Source of the DNA: Acidobacteriota bacterium
GTDB taxonomy: Bacteria > Acidobacteriota > Terriglobia > Bryobacterales > Bryobacteraceae
Length of the DNA: 13,793 bases
Direction: 5' to 3'
Assembly: GCA_016871135.1 (NCBI GenBank)
Contig: VFZQ01000049.1
Span: 1-13,793, forward strand
Part shown: piece after piece, positions 1 through 6,772 of the stretch
Numbering within the stretch: position 1 is the first letter of the stretch
How the letters are laid out: every line of letters begins with the position of its first letter
The notes under the pieces: model-generated
What the model saw: only the letters and a program-made list of their open reading frames with translations
Told to the model about the DNA's origin: nothing
Databases searched by the model: none
Position numbers and translations under genes: made by a program

Positions 1-498
1 GGCGCGCTGCTGGTGACCCGCTTGCCGGAGAAAGTCTTCGCGAGTGCGATTCCGTGGTTGCTGATCACGGCGTCGACGCTAATGGCCGTGCAGCAGCCGT
101 TGTCTCGTTGGATCGGCGCGCATCCCTATGACGAGCCGTCGCGGAAAACGCTGATTGCCATTGTCTGCTTTCAATTTCTGGTGGGCGTATACGGCGGCTA
201 CTTCGGTGCGGGGATCGGCATTCTGATGCTGAGTTCGCTCGCGTTTGTCGGCATTCCGGACATTCACCAGATGAACGCGGTGAAGTCGATCTTAGCCGCG
301 GCGATGAATGGGACGTCGCTGGTGATTTTTCTGCTGTCCGGGGCGATCGTGTGGAAGTATGCGATCGCGATGGCGGTGGCCGGCAGCGTGGGGGGCTATG
401 TGGGCGCGCGTGTGGCGCGGAAATTCAAACCGATCGTTATCCGTGCGATTGTGGTTCTGATCGGCTTTGGCGTGGCGATCTACTCGTGGATGCGTTAG
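1..498 (+). CDS. TauE/SafE-family membrane permease, 3' part
   Basis: The reading frame is open from the first base of the window, so the true start lies upstream; about 165 C-terminal residues are visible. They are very hydrophobic and contain at least four likely membrane segments. The stretch with GVYGGYFGAGIGILML, followed by a conserved MNAVKS and a Gly/Ala-rich GSVGGYVGARVAR segment, is the second-half signature of the TauE/SafE (DUF81) family of inner-membrane transporters, whose members export sulfite, sulfoacetate or other small organic anions. The substrate cannot be read from the sequence. The protein ends in a short ...YSWMR tail. Its TAG stop interlocks with the stop of the convergent DUF507 gene, so no intergenic terminator exists for either gene. 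Family assignment is firm; substrate is unknown. Confidence 0.88.
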   Translation, partial: GALLVTRLPEKVFASAIPWLLITASTLMAVQQPLSRWIGAHPYDEPSRKTLIAIVCFQFLVGVYGGYFGAGIGILMLSSLAFVGIPDIHQMNAVKSILAAAMNGTSLVIFLLSGAIVWKYAIAMAVAGSVGGYVGARVARKFKPIVIRAIVVLIGFGVAIYSWMR

Positions 499-1085
499 GG
501 GCGAGGCAGGTCGACGCCGAGTTTCTTCATCTCTTCGGCGTAGTAGCGGCGAACGAGTAATTCGTGCTCTTCGCTGCCTTCGAGAATCTCGCGCTTCTGC
601 GAACTGATCTTGGCGCGCGCGGCTTTGTCGATCTTGTCCTCGGCGAGCAGGAACTCGGTGATCGTCTTGACGATGGCGAGACGAATGTCATTGTCCGGAC
701 GTTTCAGCCGAAAGTCGCGGCCCTTGCGCATGGCCGTGAGCAGCTTGTGCGAGATGTCGGTAATTTTGTCGCGCGAGAGCTTCATGCCGTCGCCGGAGTC
801 GCGGCCGGAAGCGCGGACGATCTTGCGCTCGGCGATCAACTGGTTTTTCACCTTGCGGAACATGTCGGCGAAGCTGACCTGTTCGCGGCGCATGTAATCG
901 CTGTATTGCGAGAGGATCTCGCGCACTTCGTCGTTAAGATCATCTTCGACGGAAAGCTCGTCGATGACGACTTGATTGAGCGTCTCGGCGGCCGAGGCGA
1001 GGTTGGAAATTTCAACGAACCCCGGCGTCAAGCCGGCGGCAAGTTTCTTGGCCAGGTGAGCGACCACCTCTTTTTGCAGAAGCAT
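495..1085 (-). CDS. DUF507 protein with two tandem DUF507-like repeats
   Basis: A 196-residue, charged, predominantly helical, soluble protein with no signal peptide or membrane segment. The second half (about residues 101-192) begins MKLSRDKITDISHKL and ends with KISSQKREILEGSEE then a Tyr-Tyr-rich RRYYAEEMKKLG. This is the usual form of DUF507, a family of roughly 90-residue domains of unknown function found in Acidobacteria, Aquificae and Deltaproteobacteria. The first half (residues 1-92) has the same plan in a more diverged form: basic helix, DELSVEDDLNDEVREIL, then FRKVKNQLIAERKIV. The ATG start fits the family N-terminus and is preceded by a good promoter but no Shine-Dalgarno sequence, so translation may be nearly leaderless. 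It is divergent from the his operon and convergent with the permease. No function can be assigned. Confidence 0.85.
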   Translation of the reverse strand: MLLQKEVVAHLAKKLAAGLTPGFVEISNLASAAETLNQVVIDELSVEDDLNDEVREILSQYSDYMRREQVSFADMFRKVKNQLIAERKIVRASGRDSGDGMKLSRDKITDISHKLLTAMRKGRDFRLKRPDNDIRLAIVKTITEFLLAEDKIDKAARAKISSQKREILEGSEEHELLVRRYYAEEMKKLGVDLPRP

Positions 1086-1096
1086 CGTGAGATTTG

Positions 1097-1126
1097 AGTC
1101 TATCGGCGTATGGATGGATGTGTCAA
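1097..1126 (-). promoter_or_regulatory. Probable sigma-70-type promoter of the DUF507 gene
   Basis: On the minus strand a perfect TTGACA (complement of 1121-1126) is followed after 18 bp by TAGACT (complement of 1097-1102, four of six matches to TATAAT). Transcription would start near 1090, only about 5 nt before the ATG at 1085, leaving no room for a ribosome binding site. The -35 box lies inside the footprint expected for the divergent plus-strand promoter. Confidence 0.6.
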
Positions 1127-1128
1127 CG

Positions 1129-1137
1129 TGTTATACT
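1129..1137 (+). promoter_or_regulatory. Extended -10 promoter for the his leader/operon
   Basis: TGTTATACT: a TGN extended -10 motif joined to TATACT (five of six matches to TATAAT). No good -35 box lies 16-19 bp upstream, as is common for extended -10 promoters. A start at about 1144-1147 would place the first base at, or a few bases before, the ATG of the His-rich leader frame at 1147. It is the best candidate promoter for the histidine operon. Confidence 0.6.
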
Positions 1138-1146
1138 GGCAAGGTA

Positions 1147-1218
1147 ATGCAACTCGCGCGCCACTCCCGGCTCCACCATACCCATCGCCACGCGGCGAAT
1201 GGCTGGGCCATCGGTTAG
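1147..1218 (+). CDS. hisL: Histidine-rich leader peptide of the his operon (attenuation leader)
   Basis: A 23-codon frame from ATG 1147 to TAG 1216-1218. It reads MQLARHSRLHHTHRHA followed by ANGWAIG, with His at positions 6, 10, 11, 13 and 15; codons 10-15 are CAC CAT ACC CAT CGC CAC. It sits between a promoter-like extended -10 and a strong intrinsic terminator, directly before hisI. This is the arrangement of amino-acid-operon leader peptides such as enterobacterial HisL, whose translation speed reports charged tRNA-His. The ATG is only about 10 nt after the -10 box, and the AAGG before it is too close to act as a normal Shine-Dalgarno sequence, so the message may be leaderless. It is not homologous to enterobacterial HisL by eye (no seven-His run); the call rests on composition and position. 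Confidence 0.72.
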   Translation: MQLARHSRLHHTHRHAANGWAIG

Positions 1219-1264
1219 AACTGCTCGCTGAGTTCGAGTGCATTTGACCTTACCCCGGCCCGCC
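1182..1264 (+). promoter_or_regulatory. Alternative RNA structures of a his attenuator (1:2 hairpin and antiterminator)
   Basis: Seen by eye: (a) a hairpin over His codons 13 and 15, CCA-UCGCC / GGCGA-(A)-UGG, pairing 1182-1189 with 1194-1202 around an ACGC loop; (b) an antiterminator in which GGCUGGGCC (1201-1209, codons 19-21 of the leader) pairs with GGCCCGCC (1257-1264), eight pairs with one bulged C at 1203 and one G-U. The second structure uses the 5' arm of the terminator at 1258-1265, so the two are mutually exclusive. A ribosome stalled at His codons 10-11 would leave 1201-1209 free for antitermination. One that reaches the stop at 1216 would cover it and permit termination. An alternative 1:2 pairing (1181-1190 with 1200-1207) would sequester most of the antiterminator arm. 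Confidence 0.6.
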
Positions 1265-1290
1265 GAAACCACGGCGGGCTTTTCGTTTTT
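1258..1290 (+). terminator. Intrinsic terminator upstream of hisI (attenuator terminator)
   Basis: GCCCGCCG (1258-1265), loop AAACCA (1266-1271), CGGCGGGC (1272-1279): a perfect 8-bp GC stem followed at once by TTTTCGTTTTT (1280-1290). The T-run exists only on the plus strand, so it is unidirectional. No gene that could need a 3' end lies upstream in this orientation, because the neighbour is divergent. Any transcript from the 1129-1137 promoter must therefore read through this terminator to reach hisI. Confidence 0.88.
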
Positions 1291-1311
1291 CACCCTCTAC
1301 CTCACACAACA

Positions 1312-1686
1312 ATGGATCTCGATTTCAAGAAAAGCGACGGCCTGATCACCGCCGTCATCCAGGACCACGCATCCGGCCGGGTGTTGATGGTCGGCTACAT
1401 GAACGAAGAATCGTTCCATCTTACGGTTGAACGCGGCTACGCGATCTTCTGGAGCCGCTCGCGGCAGAAGCTGTGGCTGAAGGGAGAATCGAGCGGCCAC
1501 AAGCTCTTGGTCAAAACGATTCAGACCGATTGCGACAAGGACGCCGTACTGATTCAGGTCGAAGCCGTCGGGCCCGGCGTGTGTCACGAGGGTTACGAAA
1601 GCTGCTTTTTCCGCACGCTCAACGGCGAGGAGTGGCAGGTCACCGAAGCGCAAACTTACGATCCGTCGAAGGTCTATAGTCACTAA
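1312..1686 (+). CDS. hisI: Phosphoribosyl-AMP cyclohydrolase
   Basis: HisI opens the purine ring of phosphoribosyl-AMP to give ProFAR, step 3 of histidine synthesis. At 124 residues it is the monofunctional form: a PRA-CH domain only, with no fused HisE pyrophosphohydrolase. The family signatures are present: VLMVGYMNEESF near the N-terminus, FWSRSRQKLWLKGESSGH, and the zinc/metal site made by Cys74 in TDCDKD and Cys91/Cys98 in CHEGYESCFF. It is the first gene of the operon. The ATG at 1312 lies 21 nt after the terminator T-run, and the pyrimidine-rich stretch before it has no recognisable Shine-Dalgarno sequence. The stop overlaps the hisG start as TAATG, indicating translational coupling. 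Confidence 0.96.
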   Translation: MDLDFKKSDGLITAVIQDHASGRVLMVGYMNEESFHLTVERGYAIFWSRSRQKLWLKGESSGHKLLVKTIQTDCDKDAVLIQVEAVGPGVCHEGYESCFFRTLNGEEWQVTEAQTYDPSKVYSH

Positions 1687-2567
1687 TGTCCACCACACGA
1701 AAATTGAAACTCGGCATTCCCAAGGGCAGCTTGGAGAACGCTACCATCGACCTTTTTAAGAAGGCCGGATTCAACATCAACGCATCGAGCCGCTCGTACT
1801 TCCCCTCATGCGACGACCCCGAGCTGGAGTGCATGTTGATCCGCGCGCAGGAGATGGCGCGCTACGTCGACGACGGTGTTCTCGACGCGGGATTGACCGG
1901 CTTCGACTGGATTCAGGAGTCGGGCGCCGATGTCGTGAAGATCGCCGATCTGGTTTATTCGAAGGCGAGCTTCGGCAAGGTGCGCTGGGTGCTGGCTGTA
2001 CCGGAGGCGTCGCCGGTGCAGACGGTGAAGGATCTGGAAGGCAAGATCATCGCGACGGAGTTGGTCGAGGCGACGCGCAAGTATTTGGCGGCGAATGGCG
2101 TGACCGCGAAGGTCGAATTTTCGTGGGGCGCGACCGAAGTGAAGCCGCCGCATTTGGCCGATGCGATCGTCGAAGTGACCGAGACTGGGTCATCGCTGCG
2201 TGCGAACAAGCTGCGGATTGTCGAGGAGTTGTTCAGTTCGAATACGCAGTTGATCGCCAATAAAAACGCCGCCGACGACGAGTGGAAGGCGCGCAAACTG
2301 GCGGACATGAAGATGTTGCTGGAAGGCGCGATTGCGGCGTTGGGCAAGGTCGGGCTGATGCTGAACGTGGAGCGAGAGCATCTTGATGATGTGCTCGGCA
2401 TCTTGCCGGCGCTGAAGAATCCGACAGTTTCGCCGCTGGCGCGCGACAACTGGGTGGCGGTGAATACGATCCTCGACGAATCGACGGTGCGGTCGATTAT
2501 TCCGCGATTGAAGCAAGCGGGCGCGAGCGGCATCGTCGAGTATCCGCTGAACAAGATCATTGAGTAG
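1686..2567 (+). CDS. hisG: ATP phosphoribosyltransferase, long form (HisG-L)
   Basis: Catalyses the committed first step, joining ATP and PRPP to make phosphoribosyl-ATP. It starts with LKLGIPKGSLEN, typical of the family, and carries the PRPP-binding segment DAIVEVTETGSSLRAN at about residues 160-175. At 293 residues it is the long, homohexameric class. The last roughly 80 residues (GKVGLMLNV, LPALKNPTVSPLA, IPRLKQAGASGIVEYPLNKI) form the ACT-like regulatory domain that binds histidine for feedback inhibition. HisZ is therefore not needed, and none is present. It begins at ATG 1686, overlapping the hisI stop by one base, and ends 6 nt before hisD. Confidence 0.96.
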   Translation: MSTTRKLKLGIPKGSLENATIDLFKKAGFNINASSRSYFPSCDDPELECMLIRAQEMARYVDDGVLDAGLTGFDWIQESGADVVKIADLVYSKASFGKVRWVLAVPEASPVQTVKDLEGKIIATELVEATRKYLAANGVTAKVEFSWGATEVKPPHLADAIVEVTETGSSLRANKLRIVEELFSSNTQLIANKNAADDEWKARKLADMKMLLEGAIAALGKVGLMLNVEREHLDDVLGILPALKNPTVSPLARDNWVAVNTILDESTVRSIIPRLKQAGASGIVEYPLNKIIE

Positions 2568-2573
2568 CCCTGC

Positions 2574-3818
2574 ATGATTCGTATCGTTGACCACACACAG
2601 ATCGGGCGCATACTGGCGCGCAAAGCGGCGCGCTTCACGGAAGCCGAGGAGACCGTGCGGCCGATTCTTGAAGCGGTACGCAAGGGCGGCGATAAAGCCG
2701 TGCTGCACCACGCGCGGAAGTTCGATGGGTCCGAGCGTACGAGTTTGCAGTTGTCGCGGGAAGAGCTTGACGGTGCGGCGCGGCGGTTGACGCCGGAGTT
2801 TCGTGCGGCGGTGAAGGCAGCGTCGGCGAACATACGGGCGTATGCAAAGTTGCAGATGCCGTCGGCGAAGTCGAAGACGATTGCGGCGGGGTTGAGGGTC
2901 GGCCAGATCGTACGGCCGCTCGATACGGTCGCGGCGTACATTCCGGCGGGGCGATATCCGTTGCCGTCGACCGTGCTGATGACCGTGATTCCGGCGCTGG
3001 TTGCGGGCGTGCCGAATGTGTGCGTGACCTCGCCGCGTTTTGTGCCGGAGATCATGGGCACGGCGGCGTTGTTGAAGACGCCGAAGGTTTTTCAGATCGG
3101 CGGCGCGCACGCGATCGCGGCGTTTGCCTACGGCACCGAGACCGTGCCGCGCGCGGACCGGATCGTTGGGCCGGGCAACATCTATGTCGCGGCGGCGAAG
3201 AAGCTGCTGGCTGGCGAAGTGGGCATCGATTTCATCGCGGGGCCGACGGAGATCCTCATGATCGCGGCCGAAGGCAACGCGAAGTGGATCGCCGCTGATA
3301 TGTTGGCGCAGGCGGAGCATGATATCGACGCTTCCGCAGTGTTGCTGACAACGTCGAAGAAGCTGGCGCTGGCCGTGCAGACCGAGATTGAGAAACAACT
3401 CGCGACGCTGCCGACGGCGAAGACGGCGCGGAAGGCGATCGACAAGAACTCGGCGATTATTCTGATGCGGTCTTTGGAGGAAGCGGTGGAAGTTTCGAAT
3501 CGCTTCGCGCCGGAGCATCTATCGATTCCCGATGCGTCGCTATTGCCGGGGATTCGTCACGCGGGGTCCGTATTTATTGGGCCGTACAGTCCGGAAGCCG
3601 CGGGCGACTATGCATCGGGGCCGAATCACGTGCTGCCAACCAGCGGCGCGGCTCGGGTGCGCGGCGGTCTTTCTGCAATGGACTACGTGAAGATCATTTC
3701 GACGCAGCAGTTGACGGCGGCGGCGTTACGCAAGTTGGAGCCGGCGATCACGACGTTGGCTCGCGCCGAAGGGCTTGAAGCGCACGCCAGATCGGTTGAG
3801 GTGCGGCGTGGCAAATAA
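2574..3818 (+). CDS. hisD: Histidinol dehydrogenase
   Basis: Performs the last two oxidations, L-histidinol to L-histidine, using two NAD+ and a zinc ion. The 414-residue length is close to the usual 420-440. The NAD/active-site regions IVGPGNIYVAAAKKLL and FIAGPTEILMIA are intact. The catalytic and zinc residues known from the E. coli enzyme can be placed: the Gln/His pair in AQAEHD (His249), Glu314-His315 in RFAPEHLSI, Asp345 in AAGDYASGPNHVLPTSG, and the C-terminal His404 in EAHARSVE. The ATG at 2574 gives the expected N-terminus. Its 3' end overlaps the hisC start by 11 nt. Confidence 0.96.
   Translation: MIRIVDHTQIGRILARKAARFTEAEETVRPILEAVRKGGDKAVLHHARKFDGSERTSLQLSREELDGAARRLTPEFRAAVKAASANIRAYAKLQMPSAKSKTIAAGLRVGQIVRPLDTVAAYIPAGRYPLPSTVLMTVIPALVAGVPNVCVTSPRFVPEIMGTAALLKTPKVFQIGGAHAIAAFAYGTETVPRADRIVGPGNIYVAAAKKLLAGEVGIDFIAGPTEILMIAAEGNAKWIAADMLAQAEHDIDASAVLLTTSKKLALAVQTEIEKQLATLPTAKTARKAIDKNSAIILMRSLEEAVEVSNRFAPEHLSIPDASLLPGIRHAGSVFIGPYSPEAAGDYASGPNHVLPTSGAARVRGGLSAMDYVKIISTQQLTAAALRKLEPAITTLARAEGLEAHARSVEVRRGK
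3798..3801 (+). promoter_or_regulatory. Shine-Dalgarno site that supports the GTG start of hisC
   Basis: GAGG at 3798-3801 is 6 nt before GTG 3808. This favours 3808 over the earlier in-frame TTG at 3775, which would add 11 residues not expected for HisC. Confidence 0.55.
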
Positions 3819-4887
3819 GTCATCGAACGCACTGCGGCCGCGGCCCGCTGTGGAGCGCATGGCGCCGTATCACCCGCCAACCGGCGGGCGCATGGACCGC
3901 CTGCGTTTGGACTTCAACGAGAATACGCTCGGTTGCAGCGAGACCGTGACGCAGTTCATCGCCGAACACCTGATCGAAAATCAGTTGGCGGTGTATCCGG
4001 AGTACGGCGCCGCTGTCGAAGAACTTGCGCAGTTCTTCAAGGTCGAGCAGAACGAGTTCACGCTGACCAATGGCACCGATGAAGCGATTCAGGTGCTGGT
4101 GAACACCTACGTCGACGACGATGACGACGTGATCATCCTGCAGCCGTCGTATGCGATGTACCGCTTCTACTGCGAAGTGGCCGGTGCGCAGATCCATGAG
4201 ATCGCTTACCGCGCGGGCACGTTGCAGTTTCCGCTGCAGGAGTTGCTGGGCGCGATCCGGCCGTCGACGCGGCTGATCTTGATTTCGAATCCGAACAATC
4301 CGACCGGCAGCGGGATCGATCTCGACGGCATCCTTCGAATTTTGAAGAAGGCGCCGCACGCGGCTGTGTTGATCGACGAAGCTTACTACGAGTTCAGCGG
4401 CGTAACGGCGCTGGGCCTGATTCGCGAGTATCCGAATCTGTTCGTCAGCCGTACTTTTTCTAAGGTCTACGGCATGGCCGCGATGCGTGTGGGCTGTTTG
4501 TTCAGCAAGGCCGAGAACGTAGCGTGGCTGAAAAAAGCGCAGTCGCCGTACAGCGTGAACACGCTGGCTGTGTTGGCCGCGCGCGCGGCGATTCGCGATA
4601 CGGCTTACATTTCCGAGTACGTCGGCGAGGTGCTGGCGGCGCGCGAACTGGTTTATGTCGGGCTTGAAAAACTGGGCATCAACTACATCAAGAGCCAGGG
4701 GAATTTTGTCCTGTTCGATTGTGGCGAACGCTCGATCGAAGTGCGCGATGCGTTGAAGGCAAAAAACATTCTGGTGCGAGATCGTTCTTACGAGATTCCG
4801 GGCGCCGTGCGGGTCACGATCGGCACGCGCGAACAGATGCGCAAATTCCTGACTGAGTTGGAGGGCGTTTGGAAACGCAAAGCCTAG
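3808..4887 (+). CDS. hisC: Histidinol-phosphate aminotransferase
   Basis: A PLP-dependent fold-type I aminotransferase that converts imidazole-acetol phosphate to histidinol phosphate. From GTG 3808 the product has 359 residues, normal for HisC. The N-terminus has MAPYHPPTGGR then RLRLDFNENTLGC, the substrate-binding signature. Further on come the cofactor region TNGTDEAIQVL, the SNPNNPTGSGI loop, IDEAYYEF, and the Schiff-base lysine Lys219 in SRTFSKVYGMAAMRVG. The C-terminal GNFVLFD and ILVRDR motifs are also present. The GTG start overlaps hisD by 11 nt and has a GAGG at proper spacing. The 3' end overlaps the next gene by 19 nt. Confidence 0.94.
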   Translation: MANKSSNALRPRPAVERMAPYHPPTGGRMDRLRLDFNENTLGCSETVTQFIAEHLIENQLAVYPEYGAAVEELAQFFKVEQNEFTLTNGTDEAIQVLVNTYVDDDDDVIILQPSYAMYRFYCEVAGAQIHEIAYRAGTLQFPLQELLGAIRPSTRLILISNPNNPTGSGIDLDGILRILKKAPHAAVLIDEAYYEFSGVTALGLIREYPNLFVSRTFSKVYGMAAMRVGCLFSKAENVAWLKKAQSPYSVNTLAVLAARAAIRDTAYISEYVGEVLAARELVYVGLEKLGINYIKSQGNFVLFDCGERSIEVRDALKAKNILVRDRSYEIPGAVRVTIGTREQMRKFLTELEGVWKRKA

Positions 4888-5558
4888 TCGTCGTGTTCGA
4901 TATGGACGGCGTGCTCGTCGATGTGACCGAGTCGTATCGCGAGACGATCGTGCAGACGGTGCGGCATTTTTCGGGGCGCGTGATTGAACGCGCGTTGATT
5001 CAGGAGTACAAGAATCAGGGCGGCTGGAATAACGACTGGGCGCTTTCGCAGAAAATTCTCGCCGACTTTGGAATGGCCGTGGAGTACCCGGTTGTCGTCG
5101 AGGCGTTTCAGAAAATATTCTTCGGGCCCAACGGCAACGATGGATTGATGCAGCGCGAGGTGTGGCTGGATGCAACGGGCACGCTGCAGCGATTAAACGC
5201 GCGCGCGGCGTTTGCTGTGTTCACGGGGCGCGAACGGGCCGAGGCGCAAATGACGCTGGACCGCTTCGCCACGCACTTGCGGTTCGATCGCGTGGTCGGC
5301 GATGACGACGTGACAAAGGGCAAGCCGGATCCGGAAGGGCTGCTGCAAATCGTCGCGGCGTATCCGGGCGCGCGTGCCGTCTATATCGGCGACACGGTGG
5401 ACGATGCGCGCGCGTCGAAAGCCGCCGGAGTGCCGTATGTCGGCGTGGGCCATCGCCGCGACGAAGGGCATGCGAACACGGTGACGCTGATGGAGCGCGA
5501 AGGCGCGATCGCGATTATCGAGAGTATTAACGAACTGGAGGAGGCGCTCAAGCAATGA
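4869..5558 (+). CDS. HAD-superfamily IA phosphatase, candidate histidinol-phosphate phosphatase
   Basis: A 229-residue HAD hydrolase. Motif I is VVFDMDGVLVD (nucleophile Asp11, acid/base Asp13), motif II VFTGR, motif III the Lys in KGKPDP, and motif IV YIGDTVDDARA. A helical cap lies between motifs I and II (residues about 20-110), which defines subfamily IA, the phosphoglycolate-phosphatase-like class. It differs from the HAD domain of bifunctional E. coli HisB, whose motif is DRDGT. Lying between hisC and hisB, it fills the only phosphatase vacancy in the operon, so dephosphorylation of histidinol phosphate is the likely role; this is inference from context. The TTG start at 4869 is the only in-frame start that keeps motif I, with GGAGG at 4860-4864, and it overlaps hisC by 19 nt. 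It ends in an ATGA overlap with hisB. Confidence 0.85.
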   Translation: METQSLVVVFDMDGVLVDVTESYRETIVQTVRHFSGRVIERALIQEYKNQGGWNNDWALSQKILADFGMAVEYPVVVEAFQKIFFGPNGNDGLMQREVWLDATGTLQRLNARAAFAVFTGRERAEAQMTLDRFATHLRFDRVVGDDDVTKGKPDPEGLLQIVAAYPGARAVYIGDTVDDARASKAAGVPYVGVGHRRDEGHANTVTLMEREGAIAIIESINELEEALKQ

Positions 5559-6153
5559 GGACATCGTCGGTCGAACGGATCACGCGGGAGACGCAGATTC
5601 GCGGCAAGCTGAAGATCGAGGGCAAGGGCAAGTACACGATCTCGACAGGCATTCGCTTTCTGGACCACATGCTGGAGCTCTTCACGAAGCACGGCGGTTT
5701 CGATCTGGAATTGCAGGCCACCGGCGACCTAGACGTCGATCAACATCACACCGTGGAAGACGTCGGCATCGTGCTCGGCCAGTTGTTCGCGAAGGCGCTG
5801 GGCGACCGCAAGGGCATCAATCGCGCCGGTTACTTCGTGATGCCGATGGACGAAACCCTCTCGGTCACGGCGATCGATCTGGGCGGCCGTCCGGCGCTGG
5901 TCTACAACGACAAAGTGAAGACGCGTCTCGTCGGCGACTTGCAGTCCGAACTGGTGCACGACTTCTTCGACGGCTTCGCCGTGCACGCCGGAGCAAATGT
6001 GCACGTGTTGACGATGTATGGACGATCGAATCATCACAAGCTTGAGAGCATCTTCAAAGGCTTCGCGCGTGCGATGAAGTTCGCGTGCTCGACCGATGCG
6101 CGGTTGAAAGATCAACTGCCCTCGACCAAGGGATTGCTGGAGGGCGCGAAGAA

Positions 6154-6157
<4 letters not shown>
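5555..6157 (+). CDS. hisB: Imidazoleglycerol-phosphate dehydratase
   Basis: Dehydrates IGP to imidazole-acetol phosphate, step 6 of the pathway, in a manganese-dependent 24-mer. At 200 residues it is the monofunctional form without a phosphatase domain. The two metal-binding His clusters are intact: HHTVED near residue 70 and NHHKLES near residue 155. FLDHMLELFTKHGGFDLE, DLGGRP and the terminal LPSTKG are also as expected. The ATG is preceded by GGAGGAGG about 10 nt upstream and shares ATGA with the end of the HAD gene, so the phosphatase and dehydratase are translationally coupled. This resembles the N-to-C order of the fused enterobacterial HisB. Confidence 0.96.
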
Positions 6158-6753
<596 letters not shown>

Positions 6754-6772
6754 ATCATGGACCTTCGACTCG

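Noticed and set aside
564..1097. Long plus-strand open frame opposite the DUF507 gene
   Set aside because: It is the antisense shadow of a conserved protein; the translation is low-complexity with no family resemblance.
1241..1246. TTGAC at about 1244-1248 as a -35 box for a second hisI promoter
   Set aside because: No -10-like hexamer at 16-19 bp; the expected position is the GC terminator stem.
3775..3807. Upstream TTG start for hisC
   Set aside because: It would add 11 non-conserved residues deep inside hisD; GTG 3808 has a Shine-Dalgarno sequence and gives the normal length.
3873..3888. CCCGCC-AACC-GGCGGG hairpin as a terminator near the start of hisC
   Set aside because: It lies within coding sequence, has only 6 bp and no T-run; it encodes the conserved PPTGG motif.
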